A DNA stretch of 64,000 bases from assembly GCF_030159895.1 (NCBI RefSeq), contig NZ_BSNI01000002.1, positions 1,015,566 through 1,079,565 on the forward strand, given 5' to 3'. This DNA comes from Maritalea porphyrae (GTDB taxonomy: Bacteria > Pseudomonadota > Alphaproteobacteria > Rhizobiales > Devosiaceae). The notes under the pieces were generated by a model. The model was given only the letters and a program-made list of their open reading frames with translations. It was not told where the DNA came from and made no database searches. Numbering within the stretch: position 1 is the stretch's first letter; each line of letters starts with the position of its first letter. Both the position numbers and the translations under genes were made by a program. Below are positions 53,493-62,540 of this stretch, piece after piece.

Positions 53493-54920
53493 ATGGCCAT
53501 TTCACAGAATCAACCATATCAGCGCGCGCGCTTTGGGCTTTCGGTTAAGCTGATCACAATGATCATTGCGATGATCATGATTGTTGAAGTTGTGATTTAC
53601 CTGCCATCAGTCGCCAATTTTCGCATTCGTTGGTTGGATGACCGCATTCAAGTTGCCGGTGTCGCTGCGCGCGTAATTGAAACCGTGCCCGACGCAATGG
53701 ATCTAACGCCGGATATGATCAATAATCTGCTCAAATCTGCGCAGGCCGAAGCACTGGTGGTGCGAATGGATGACAAGTCTCAATTGATTGAACGACTTGA
53801 TATGCCAATGCCAATCGCTGTTGTGGATGCTGACACCCGACAGCGCGATTCTCTACCACTCATTATCGGTGCACTTGATGTGATCATCAATGGCAGCAAT
53901 CGTACCATGCGTATCATTGGCGTGCCTTCAGGTTCGACCGACCTAGCGGTTGAAGTGCTGATGAGTGAAGCAGGGTTGAGACAAGAAATGTTGGCTTATT
54001 CGCGCAATATCTTCTGGCTGTCGCTATTGGTTGCCGTTGCAACTGCAGCCGCTATCTTCTTCTTCCTAAACCGCTTGTTGGTGCGCCCAATCGGGCGCAT
54101 GACGCAAAATATGATTGCTTTCCGCAAAACGCCTGAAGATGCGAACCGCATCATCGTCCCATCCAATAGGACTGACGAAGTGGGCATTGCGGAACGTGAA
54201 TTGGCCATGATGGAGCAAGACATCTTCTCCATGTTGCGTCAAAAGCAACACTTGGCTGACCTAGGGTTAGCTGTTGCCAAGATTAATCACGACTTACGCA
54301 ACACGCTAAGCGCTGCGCAATTGCTATCTGATCAAGTGGCGACGCTTGAGGACCCTCAGGTGCAACGCCTGGCACCACGTCTGGTGACCACACTGGATCG
54401 CGCCATCAATTTTGCCCAGTCCGTTCTAGATTATGGTCGTCAAAAGACCATTCCGCCAAAGTTTATGCACGTGGATTTGCGGGCGCTAATAGACGAGTCG
54501 GCAATCGATGCAGGCGTGCGTTCCCACCCATCAATAGAATTCGAAAATGATGTGCCGGACGACGTTGTAATCAATGTCGACCCAGACCAAATTTCGCGCG
54601 TGTTCGTCAATATCATGAAAAATGCCCGTGAGGCTTTGGAAAGTCATACCAAAGCTGATGGCGGCAAAAAAGTGTACGTGAAACGCATTGAGGGCTCCAA
54701 TTGCAATCAAATACTTATTGGTGACAACGGTCCCGGCCTGCCCCCACGTGCGAAAGAAAACCTGTTTGTTGCGTTTGATGGATCGGGAAGAGCTGGCGGC
54801 ACCGGCCTTGGACTTGTTATTGCCAAAGAGATTGCGGAGGCTCATGGGGGTAAGCTAACCTACCTCGAGGGCGAACAAGGCACTGTTTTTTCGGTGGAAT
54901 TGCCACTAGCCAGCAACTAA
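53493..54920 (+). CDS. Sensor histidine kinase with HAMP domain
   Basis: A 475-residue membrane histidine kinase. Two membrane helices (~19-38 and ~170-192) bound a periplasmic sensor region; a HAMP domain (~190-250) leads to an atypical DHp box with the phospho-His in KINHDLRNTLSAAQLL (near residue 265). The ATPase domain has N box NIMKNAREALES, G1 DNGPGLPPRAKE, and G2 GGTGLGLVIAKEIAEAHGG. No response regulator gene is next to it (a tRNA follows), so it is an orphan. The HDLRN-type box belongs to a Hyphomicrobiales-rich kinase group; its partner is unknown. Confidence 0.88.
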   Translation: MAISQNQPYQRARFGLSVKLITMIIAMIMIVEVVIYLPSVANFRIRWLDDRIQVAGVAARVIETVPDAMDLTPDMINNLLKSAQAEALVVRMDDKSQLIERLDMPMPIAVVDADTRQRDSLPLIIGALDVIINGSNRTMRIIGVPSGSTDLAVEVLMSEAGLRQEMLAYSRNIFWLSLLVAVATAAAIFFFLNRLLVRPIGRMTQNMIAFRKTPEDANRIIVPSNRTDEVGIAERELAMMEQDIFSMLRQKQHLADLGLAVAKINHDLRNTLSAAQLLSDQVATLEDPQVQRLAPRLVTTLDRAINFAQSVLDYGRQKTIPPKFMHVDLRALIDESAIDAGVRSHPSIEFENDVPDDVVINVDPDQISRVFVNIMKNAREALESHTKADGGKKVYVKRIEGSNCNQILIGDNGPGLPPRAKENLFVAFDGSGRAGGTGLGLVIAKEIAEAHGGKLTYLEGEQGTVFSVELPLASN

Positions 54921-55304
54921 CTAGGTTTACCATATTTGCCTGGTTATCGAAAAAAAGCATAAAAAACAAAAAAGATACAATTGAGGTACTTGCATTCCAA
55001 ATCAGCCCAGTATATGCCTTTGCCTCACTGATGAGGGTAGCAATTACCCAACGTCAAAATGCACCGGTAGCTCAGCTGGATAGAGTACTTGACTACGAAT
55101 CAAGGGGTCGGGAGTTCGAATCTTCCCCGGTGCACCATTTCCTTCATACACTAGTGGATTTCCAACAGGATCATCCGGCGTGTTCTGCGCGATAATCTGA
55201 GACAATTTCTCTTAGACTCGCAAGAAATCTGTTACTTTTCGTCGGCAGGGCTTAAGACCAACAAAGACCGGCCCCGCTCACGAGGAGTAAACAGTCAGAA
55301 TAGT
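54921..55304. other. Intergenic region containing tRNA-Arg
   Basis: This 384-base gap between convergent-side genes holds tRNA-Arg at 55061-55137. Upstream lies a TATATG at about 55012 that could be a -10, without a good -35. Downstream of the tRNA (55138-55304) no gene, terminator or copy of the tRNA 3' end was found. Confidence 0.5.
55061..55137 (+). tRNA. tRNA-Arg (anticodon ACG)
   Basis: A complete 77-base cloverleaf. Acceptor GCACCGG (55061-55067) pairs with CCGGTGC (55127-55133), discriminator A, encoded CCA. The D arm contains AGCTCAGCTGGATAGAGT; the anticodon stem CTTGA/TCAAG encloses CTACGAA, giving anticodon ACG (A34 deaminated to inosine, reading CGU/CGC/CGA); the T arm has GGTTCGAAT-type GAGTTCGAATC. 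Confidence 0.97.
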
Positions 55305-56417
55305 CTAAGTAGCCGCCTGGCTTGGCACTGCCACTTCGAAAATGACGGCCTCCATTTCAGAGCGCGTGTTTAGGCTCCCGCCCATCCGTTGCAACAATGC
55401 ACGAACTGCTTGCATGGTGTTTATTTCATCGTTTGACATCAACGATTTAATGCCGGCCTGCGGGAATTCGCTCGATAACTCGAGGTGTGCATCATGCAAT
55501 TGCGGACACGGCCGCACTCGGAAGCTAAATTTTCCAAAATTTTGATCATCGGAAAGCTCAACCTGAATTGCACCTTTGGTGTCACTAGAGTTATGCAAAA
55601 ACTCGGCAACCATCTTTAACACTTCCAACGTCGCGTCCCGGTTGCATCGTACAAATATCTTATGAAATGGGCTTTCTTGCACGACGCGATAAGGAGTTTC
55701 AAACATCGACCTGGTAAAATCTTCAAGCAATTGATTTGCATCGATTAGGCAACTATTTTGCTCAAGATTTTGCCCCGAAAAAATCCGGAGGCGATGGGAA
55801 ATCGTCGTTAGATCCGCGTGGATTTTCTCTAGAACCTCTGTATCTTGTTCACCGTTTTTGCTGGTTGCAAACATCAGCCGATCGACCAGACTTTCGGTCC
55901 ATTGGGCAAGCCAGTTTAAGTCTTTTGCTTGGCTTGCTCGATAGCTATTGAGCTTTTCGTCCAACGCCTCCGCTTTCATTGCAAATGAGCGAGCACTTCG
56001 AATGCAGCTTTCTAGGTTAAATGGGGTTAGCTCCTGTTTGGATAAGAACTGTGCGGCGCCCGCACGTAACCCCATTTCTTGAAAAGTTGCCTCTTCAAGC
56101 GTGGATAGCACGACAATCGCTTTTCTGTTTTGTGATGAAGCAAGTTTGGAGATAATTGGTACAGCCGTTTCAGAGCTGAGCCAGAAGTCGACTAAGTATA
56201 AGTCGAATGAGGTGTTATCAACTATTCTTTGGGCATCTTCCAAATTACGTGCTGTAACAATATCAAAGTCAATATGTTCGATCGCGCCCAATTGGTGAGT
56301 CAAATAGCCAATGTCGATATGATCGTCATCTAGCAAGAAACAAGAGAGCTGCTCGCGATCAATATCCTGAAGAGGTTTTGGTTGCGTTGCTCTTGAAGCA
56401 CGATGTAAATTTTCCAT
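55305..56417 (-). CDS. Receiver-domain protein with degenerate histidine-kinase-like C terminus
   Basis: A 370-residue protein. The N-terminal receiver (~25-145) is complete: acidic pocket DDD (residues 30-32), phospho-Asp in YLVDFWL (Asp 77), Ser/Thr switch VVLSTL and Lys 127 in FLSKQEL. Residues ~150-230 look like a helical dimerisation region without a clear phospho-His. The C-terminal ~140 residues resemble an HK ATPase: NRDATLEVLKMVAEFLHNSS in place of the N box and MQAVRALLQRMGGSLNTRSE near the end, but G1/G2 glycine boxes are missing. It may bind rather than use ATP, like phosphotransfer proteins. Divergent from the response regulator at 56602. Confidence 0.75.
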   Translation of the reverse strand: MENLHRASRATQPKPLQDIDREQLSCFLLDDDHIDIGYLTHQLGAIEHIDFDIVTARNLEDAQRIVDNTSFDLYLVDFWLSSETAVPIISKLASSQNRKAIVVLSTLEEATFQEMGLRAGAAQFLSKQELTPFNLESCIRSARSFAMKAEALDEKLNSYRASQAKDLNWLAQWTESLVDRLMFATSKNGEQDTEVLEKIHADLTTISHRLRIFSGQNLEQNSCLIDANQLLEDFTRSMFETPYRVVQESPFHKIFVRCNRDATLEVLKMVAEFLHNSSDTKGAIQVELSDDQNFGKFSFRVRPCPQLHDAHLELSSEFPQAGIKSLMSNDEINTMQAVRALLQRMGGSLNTRSEMEAVIFEVAVPSQAAT

Positions 56418-56484
56418 TTTTTCTCTCCGTAATATTCTCCATTATTTTACTAACTGCTTAGTATTAAGTGTGCAGTAACCATGG

Positions 56485-56500
56485 TTAACAAAAAGTTAAC
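56485..56500. promoter_or_regulatory. Perfect CtrA-type box between divergent signalling genes
   Basis: TTAA-CAAAAAG-TTAAC at 56485-56500 matches the consensus TTAA-N7-TTAAC for the alphaproteobacterial cell-cycle regulator CtrA. ATGGTTAA at 56481-56488 is also the reverse form of the TTAACCAT half-site. It lies 68 bases before the leftward gene and about 100 bases before the rightward one. Confidence 0.6.
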
Positions 56501-56601
56501 GCCAAATTTACGCGTTTTACACAAATAGAATTTGCGCGAAAAATGCGGTATATGAGGAGGAAAGTGCCAAACGCGCTGAGCTAGCATACTGGTAAAAGAC
56601 A

Positions 56602-57042
56602 TTGCAAAAACCGCGACTGCAAAACTGCACCAACTTACTTATTGTCGATGACGACCCTGCAGAGCTATTTCTGATGAAGCGGACTTTGGCTCAGATCGAA
56701 AGTAATTCTCAGAACTTTACAGTGACCATCTGTTCAGACGGGCAGCAAGCAATTGATTTTGCGGATCAAAATTCAAGTATTGTTGGCGGAATTGACCTTG
56801 TATTGTTAGATCTAAACATGCCAGGAATTGACGGATATGAGGTTCTTGCAACTTGGAAGAACGACAACATATTCCAGGACACTCCAATCATAGTCGTCAC
56901 AACGGCAACGGACAAAACCATGCTTCAAAGCGCTTTGGATATCGGAGCCAGCGCAGTACATTCCAAACCCGCAGGCTTAGCAGAGCTTAAGACCCTATTT
57001 GAGACGATTTTGGTAAAATGGAGCGACTTTGAGCTAACTTAG
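56602..57042 (+). CDS. Stand-alone response regulator (Rcp1-like receiver)
   Basis: A 146-residue single-domain receiver. The acidic pocket is VDDDPAELFLMKRTL (near residues 15-17), the phospho-Asp lies in LVLLDLNMPGIDGYEVL (near 70), the switch Thr in IIVVTTATD (near 100) and the Lys in VHSKPAGLAEL (near 122). The insert and the length resemble Rcp1-type regulators that take phosphate from PAS or phytochrome kinases. There is no output domain. The start appears to be TTG at 56602 with a poor ribosome site; no ATG is available before the first strand. It likely serves the large kinase encoded downstream. Confidence 0.85.
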   Translation: MQKPRLQNCTNLLIVDDDPAELFLMKRTLAQIESNSQNFTVTICSDGQQAIDFADQNSSIVGGIDLVLLDLNMPGIDGYEVLATWKNDNIFQDTPIIVVTTATDKTMLQSALDIGASAVHSKPAGLAELKTLFETILVKWSDFELT

Positions 57043-57266
57043 TGGCGCATTCCGCTACGTTGGCTATGTGAAAGTTCTGTAATTTCACGCGCCAAGGAAC
57101 GACTTAGTTTTGAAACACGCCTCACCTCACTACTAATAGCAATTAGGGCTTCTACGCTCTGCGGGTTTGTGGCTACTACTTCGAGTGTTTCGAGTTGCTC
57201 TTTGACTTGATCTTTCAACAGCAACAACTCTGACATTTTTTCTAGCTGACTTGACTGCACAATCAT
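57039..57266 (-). CDS. Possible 75-residue coiled-coil protein
   Basis: A short reading frame, opposite in direction to the flanking signalling genes and overlapping the response regulator by four bases. The product (MIVQSSQLEKMSELLLLKDQ at the start) shows heptad-like Leu/Val spacing (LLLLKDQVKEQLETLEVVA; LIAISSEVRRVSKLSRSLAREITEL), consistent with a two-helix coiled coil, and ends basic (SQRSGMRH). No family was recognised. The ribosome site is weak and an in-frame TTG two codons earlier is possible, so coding status is uncertain. It fills almost the whole gap that would otherwise be empty. Confidence 0.45.
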   Translation of the reverse strand: MIVQSSQLEKMSELLLLKDQVKEQLETLEVVATNPQSVEALIAISSEVRRVSKLSRSLAREITELSHSQRSGMRH

Positions 57267-57306
57267 TTCCAAAGTTAAGTATTTTTGTTAATCTTCAAAA
57301 TTATAG

Positions 57307-57321
57307 TTAAAAAATTGTTAA
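57307..57321. promoter_or_regulatory. Perfect CtrA-type box before the CheB-CheR-kinase gene
   Basis: TTAA-AAAATTG-TTAA at 57307-57321 fits TTAA-N7-TTAA exactly. It lies about 60 bases before the large kinase gene and 40 bases before the start of the small leftward frame. The AT-rich context raises the chance of a random match, but the second such box in the same cluster makes it notable. Confidence 0.5.
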
Positions 57322-57382
57322 ACGAGTGTGCGTTGGGTGAACGACCAGCAAACTCAGTGCCACAAGTAAAAATGTGGAGCAA

Positions 57383-60300
57383 ATGAACGAACAGAACCGA
57401 ACGGATTCAACGAGCTCAAAAAAAACGAAAACAAAGATGGTCGTTATTGGTGCCAGTGCTGGCGGCCTAGCGCCATTTGAAGAGTTCTTTGGCGCGGTTC
57501 CCATCGACAGTGGTCTCGCCTTCGTCATCGTTCAGCACCTATCTCCAGACTTTGAATCTTCGATGGATGAGCTGCTTGCCCGCCACACAAAAATGCAAAT
57601 TCGCAAAGTTGAAGATGGCATGGCAATTGAGGAAAATCATGTTTACCTCAACCGCCCACATGTTCACATGGATATTAAAAACGGCCATTTCGTTGTTAAG
57701 CCACTGGACCAGTTTGAGAGCCCTTACCTGCCTATCAACAGCTTTTTTGAAGTCGCCGCACGTGAATACGGCCCACAGTCAATAGGTGTCATCCTCTCCG
57801 GCACCGGCTCAGATGGTACAAAGGGATGTGCATCAATTCGCGCCGCAGGTGGAGGTGTGTTCGTACAAACGCCAAATAGTGCGAAATTTGAGGGCATGCC
57901 AAACTCGGTAATAAGTGCTGGCCTAGCTGATATAGTCACAACACCCGATGACCTTCCAAAACAAGTCATTCGATTTGCCCGGAACGGTACCTTTGCACCA
58001 CAAGATGGGCAAGGCGCTGGGAACCCCGTGCTCAGCTCGATATTTGGTCTATTGCGCGATCGTTATGGCACCGATTTTGAACAATATAAATACACCACCG
58101 TGGCACGTCGTATTCGGCGTAGAGCAGAATTGTGCAACATAAATGAGCTCTCACGTTACTATTTGCACCTCAACGAGGACCGCAACGAACTCGATGCATT
58201 ATACAACGATCTGCTGATTGAAGTGACTTCGTTCTTTCGTGACGAAAAGGCATTCAAGGCCTTAAAGACAAAAGTGGTGCCTGAGCTTGTCAAGAAAATG
58301 GCACCCGACTATCAAGTGCGCATCTGGGTGCCCGGCTGCGCCAGTGGTGAAGAGGCGTACTCTATTGCCATATTGCTTGCCGAAGCCGCTCGCAAGAATA
58401 AGCGAGATTTAAACGCAAAAATCATTGCAACAGACATTCACTCTCGCTCTTTAGATGTGGCAACCGAGGGCGTCTATTCAGGTGAAAGTGTTGCGAAGAT
58501 ATCTAAAGGCATAATTGGCCGATATTTTGTCCCAATAAGCGAAAGTAGATATCAGGTCGTCTCTGATATCAGACGCCTTGTTACATTTAGTCCGCACAGT
58601 TTGCTTTCTGACCCACCATTTACAAGGATGGATCTTGTTAGTTGTCGAAATGTACTGATTTATCTGAACGACAAGGCTCAGCAACGTGCTATTTTCATGT
58701 TCCACTTTGCCTTGCGGCACAAAGGCTTTTTGTTTTTAGGAACGAGCGAAACGCCGGGGAAATTGGCTGACGAATTCACCGCAATTGACGAAAGAGCACG
58801 CGTCTTTCAAAAGTTACGTGATGTGCGGCTTTTAGAGCCAGAGATACTCACCAACGCATTAGGCATGGCGTCTGCAAGCAACGGTGAGCTCAAAAAGCTA
58901 GAAAGCCGTCGCAGTGCTCGTGCGCCGAACCCTAACATTGAAGAACGACGGCTGATCGATAGCGCATTGCAGGACATTGTAAAGAAGTACGCCCCGCCAG
59001 GTTATCTAATTACGACGGACGGGCGTATCGTGCACATCTTTCGCGATGCGGCTGAGTTGCTGACTCTTCAAACAGGTAATTTCACCGACAAAATTGCTGA
59101 ACTGCTGCCGCGCGAACTTGGCCAAATAGTTGAAGCTGGCCTTGAGCGGTTTAAGCTTTCAAAGAGCGGAACATATAGCCGCAAAGCTGTCTACGGGCCC
59201 AAAGGCGGCGAGGCTCACACATATTTCGTTACAATTTCGCGCGCGGGAAATCCTGTAGGCGAACACAGTTATCTGTTGCTCACGATTGAGAAGTCGGAAG
59301 TGAAGCCGACCGACAGACAGAAAAACAAGAATATAAAAACCGCCAACCGTGAAGAACTCATTGATAACCTCCATCGGCGCACAGAAGAGCTAGAGCGCGA
59401 CCTAGCTTCAACTGAAGAGAACTTGCAGACGACAATTGAAGAACTCGAAACAAGCAATGAGGAGCTTCAGGCCACAAATGAGGAGTTGATGGCCTCAAAC
59501 GAGGAACTTCAGAGTACAAACGAAGAGCTGCATTCGGTCAACGAAGAATTGTTTACCGTGTCATCTGAACACCAGCGCAAAATTGACGAGTTGGTAGAGC
59601 TTACTAATGATATGGATAATTTGCTCGAAGGTACGGAAATCGGTACGATTTTTTTGGACAGCGAATTTAGCATTCGTCGTTTCACACCAGCAGCAAGTGA
59701 AACATTCAATCTATTGGACGGTGATATTGGTCGGCCGATCAATCACCTCACGCACAAATTTCAGTTTGGCGAGCTCCAAGAACTGCTCAAGGAGTCCCGC
59801 GATAAAAAGCGTCGCATTGAGCTTGAAGTAGAGGTCGATCAAATACCGTATTTGCTCCGGATCTTGCCGTACACGACAAGCGGCTCCGGCGTTGACGGCA
59901 TTGTAATTACCACGATCAACATCAAAGACCTTAAAGAAGCGCAAGAAAGCGTGAAAAAGCAAGCGCAATATTACGCGAGTATTCTATCGGACATCACTGA
60001 ATATATAATTCGCTGGGACAAGGCGGATGGCATTGTGACCTATTGCAATGAAAAGTTTGCAAAGCTTCAGGGGATGTCTGTCGACGAAATAATTGGCGAA
60101 CATGTCAGTAAAACGCTTTCAAAGAAAAAATTCGTCACAGGCTATGGTGGCAAAGACGAGCAGCAGCACGAACTTGATGAAATCATTAGTGGCCTGAAGC
60201 CAAACCAAACACTGCCGCTTACGGCTGTTCGACGGCGCGAAAATGGAAAAACAGAGTTCCGGCGGCTGACTGTCCGTTCAATTGCCGACAAGTCTGGCAA

Positions 60301-62314
60301 GGTCGTCGCTTATCAAGCAACCGGGCGAGATGCGACCCTTGAAGTGAACCATCAAACGGCCTTGCGCAAGTTGATGGATGTCGAAATGCTCAGCGATGGC
60401 GACTATGCAGAACGGGCAGAACAATTCTTGGCTTGCGGCTTAGAATATTTGGGTCTGGACCATGCACTTATTACACAGTTTGGACGAAACGACGTACGCC
60501 AGAAATACTATGTAGGCTCAGAACCCGATGCCTATGGAAATAATCAGGCGGTCTCTGAGGATGACATTTTGTGTTCACTTGTCCGTCGCACCAACGACAT
60601 CGTTGCCTATTCAAATCTATCAAAAACCGACAAGGTCGACCATCCCGCCGTCGCAAAATTTGGCGTGAAATGCTATCTTGGATGTCCGGTTTCGGTGGCG
60701 GGAAAACAATATGGTACGATCGGTTTCTTCTCCACGAAGAAAGCAAGAGCGCGCAAATTCACTGAAACTGAGCTCAGCTACATACGTATTCTTGCTGGCT
60801 GGATCGGGGCAAGCCTTGAGCGAGCAAACCAATTCCGCGCGGTTCGTCGATCTGAGAACATTCTGCAGCACATATTCGACGGTGTGACGTCAGCAGTTTG
60901 GTACAAAGATGACAAAAACAACATCCTGCGGGCGAACAAAACCGCCGCCATGTGGATGGGCAAAACGGTCGAAGAAATAGAGGGGCGCAATACGGCGGAC
61001 CTCTTGCCTGATTTGAGCGATCGATATTTTCAGGAAGACCTTCAGGCCATTAATAGTGGCAAACCTCTGCTCGACATTATTGAGCATTTTGACCTTCCCG
61101 ATGGGAATGATGCTTGGGTGAAAGTCGATAAAGTGCCTTTCACTGACTCCGAAACAGGTGAACAGACAATCGTTGTCGTTGCGACCGACATTACAGAGCT
61201 AAAGACGAACGAGAAACGACTTATTGAGCTAAATGAGGAACTCGATCAACAAAAAGAAAGATATCAAAGTCTCTACCATAAGACCCCTGTGATGATGCAC
61301 ACGCTCACCCCGGAAGCGACAATCATTGATGTGTCAGACTATTGGCTCAAAAGTTTGGGATATTCTCGCAAAAAGGTCATTGGCCGAAAAATTGGCGAAT
61401 TTCAAACGCCGGAATCCGCTGAACATGCAGCAAAGAATGTCATACCTACGCTTGAAAAGAACAAAACCGTAGAAAATATCCAGTACCAGTTTGTTCGCAA
61501 AAATGGCGAAATAATTGACGTGGAATTGTCAGGCTATTTGGGTGAAACGGGGCGCGAAAAACAGCTGCTAGGTGTGCTTGTTGATGTAACGGAACGAAAT
61601 CGCGCACGACAAGGGCTTGAAGACAAGAACAAGGAGCTTGAACAAGCCAACGAAGGACTAAATCAATTCGCTTATGTTGCGTCGCACGACCTACAGGAGC
61701 CGCTGCGCAAAATCCGACAATTTAGCGAACTCTTGGTCACGTCGAAAAAGGAATATCTGGATGAAGAGGGGCGGTACTTCATTGACGTGGTTTCGCAATC
61801 CGCAAGACGGATGAGTAATCTAATTCAAGACTTGCTGCATCTCTCCAAGACCAACAATACAGAATTGAACCTAGCAAAGGAGAACCTGAATACCGTTGTT
61901 CAAACAATCCTAGATGAGCTTGCTGTGCGTATTCAGGAAGAAAGTGCCCAAATCAAAGTAGGCAAACTGCCCACAATTGAATGCGACCGCATTCTCGTCG
62001 AGCAACTTTTTCGAAACATTATCAGCAATGCGATTAAATACCGATCCAAAGATCGGCCACCAGTTGTCAAAATATCTGCGAAGAAATCAAAATCAGGATT
62101 CGTAATAACTATTTCAGATAACGGTGTTGGGTTCGACGAGAGGTTTAAACAAAAGATGTTTCAACCGTTCACGCGCATTCACTCGACCGCACAATATGAT
62201 GGTTCAGGTATAGGACTTGCCATCTGTGCTGCAGTTTGCGACCGCCACAATTGGTCAATAAGTGCCAATGGCGAAGTCAACAAAGGCGCAACGTTCAAAA
62301 TTGTCGTTAGTTAA
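57383..62314 (+). CDS. CheB-CheR-PAS-GAF-PAS histidine kinase fusion
   Basis: A 1643-residue soluble protein. CheB methylesterase (~18-205) has Ser in IGASAGG, His in VQHLSP and Asp in LSGTGSDGTKG. CheR methyltransferase follows (~225-480; SAM loop VPGCASGEEAYS, then SCRNVLIYL). A PAS-like domain (~510-625), a coiled coil with NEELQ/NEEL repeats (~670-725), PAS (~730-830), PAS (~860-970), GAF (~990-1156), two PAS (~1160-1275, ~1293-1405), HisKA with FAYVASHDLQEPLRKI (His near 1435) and HATPase with DNGVGFDERF and GSGIGLAICAAV complete it. CheB lacks its receiver. GTG at 57374 is an alternative start. It could couple receptor methylation to phosphorylation of the regulator at 56602. Confidence 0.93.
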   Translation: MNEQNRTDSTSSKKTKTKMVVIGASAGGLAPFEEFFGAVPIDSGLAFVIVQHLSPDFESSMDELLARHTKMQIRKVEDGMAIEENHVYLNRPHVHMDIKNGHFVVKPLDQFESPYLPINSFFEVAAREYGPQSIGVILSGTGSDGTKGCASIRAAGGGVFVQTPNSAKFEGMPNSVISAGLADIVTTPDDLPKQVIRFARNGTFAPQDGQGAGNPVLSSIFGLLRDRYGTDFEQYKYTTVARRIRRRAELCNINELSRYYLHLNEDRNELDALYNDLLIEVTSFFRDEKAFKALKTKVVPELVKKMAPDYQVRIWVPGCASGEEAYSIAILLAEAARKNKRDLNAKIIATDIHSRSLDVATEGVYSGESVAKISKGIIGRYFVPISESRYQVVSDIRRLVTFSPHSLLSDPPFTRMDLVSCRNVLIYLNDKAQQRAIFMFHFALRHKGFLFLGTSETPGKLADEFTAIDERARVFQKLRDVRLLEPEILTNALGMASASNGELKKLESRRSARAPNPNIEERRLIDSALQDIVKKYAPPGYLITTDGRIVHIFRDAAELLTLQTGNFTDKIAELLPRELGQIVEAGLERFKLSKSGTYSRKAVYGPKGGEAHTYFVTISRAGNPVGEHSYLLLTIEKSEVKPTDRQKNKNIKTANREELIDNLHRRTEELERDLASTEENLQTTIEELETSNEELQATNEELMASNEELQSTNEELHSVNEELFTVSSEHQRKIDELVELTNDMDNLLEGTEIGTIFLDSEFSIRRFTPAASETFNLLDGDIGRPINHLTHKFQFGELQELLKESRDKKRRIELEVEVDQIPYLLRILPYTTSGSGVDGIVITTINIKDLKEAQESVKKQAQYYASILSDITEYIIRWDKADGIVTYCNEKFAKLQGMSVDEIIGEHVSKTLSKKKFVTGYGGKDEQQHELDEIISGLKPNQTLPLTAVRRRENGKTEFRRLTVRSIADKSGKVVAYQATGRDATLEVNHQTALRKLMDVEMLSDGDYAERAEQFLACGLEYLGLDHALITQFGRNDVRQKYYVGSEPDAYGNNQAVSEDDILCSLVRRTNDIVAYSNLSKTDKVDHPAVAKFGVKCYLGCPVSVAGKQYGTIGFFSTKKARARKFTETELSYIRILAGWIGASLERANQFRAVRRSENILQHIFDGVTSAVWYKDDKNNILRANKTAAMWMGKTVEEIEGRNTADLLPDLSDRYFQEDLQAINSGKPLLDIIEHFDLPDGNDAWVKVDKVPFTDSETGEQTIVVVATDITELKTNEKRLIELNEELDQQKERYQSLYHKTPVMMHTLTPEATIIDVSDYWLKSLGYSRKKVIGRKIGEFQTPESAEHAAKNVIPTLEKNKTVENIQYQFVRKNGEIIDVELSGYLGETGREKQLLGVLVDVTERNRARQGLEDKNKELEQANEGLNQFAYVASHDLQEPLRKIRQFSELLVTSKKEYLDEEGRYFIDVVSQSARRMSNLIQDLLHLSKTNNTELNLAKENLNTVVQTILDELAVRIQEESAQIKVGKLPTIECDRILVEQLFRNIISNAIKYRSKDRPPVVKISAKKSKSGFVITISDNGVGFDERFKQKMFQPFTRIHSTAQYDGSGIGLAICAAVCDRHNWSISANGEVNKGATFKIVVS

Positions 62315-62442
62315 TTTTAATGCCAGCGATGATTGTGAGATCAGACGCGGACTTGCTGTGCGTCGCAAAAATCGACAACTGATGTTCCGCACTTGAAATT
62401 TACGTTTTCGGTTTTGCCCACAATTGCTTTTTGCGCGAGCAG

Positions 62443-62471
62443 TTGGCGTTTTTTACTTCCATTTGTATTAA
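62443..62471 (+). promoter_or_regulatory. Sigma-70 type promoter of the chemoreceptor gene
   Basis: TTGGCG (62443-62448), 17 bases, TATTAA (62466-62471). Transcription would start near 62478, about 60 bases before the GTG start. The gene after it has a strong GAGGAGG ribosome site. Confidence 0.5.
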
Positions 62472-62540
62472 ATTGGTATGTAACCAATTAGAAACCATTA
62501 ACGCTTAGTCTGCAGTTGAATTTGGTGAGGAGGAAACCAA

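Noticed and set aside
55061..55304. tRNA-Arg as an integration site for a mobile element
   Set aside because: No integrase gene follows, and no copy of the tRNA 3' end was found downstream in the window.
57250..57295. A third CtrA box (TTAAG ... GTTAA near 57275)
   Set aside because: The spacing between the two TTAA is nine bases, not seven.
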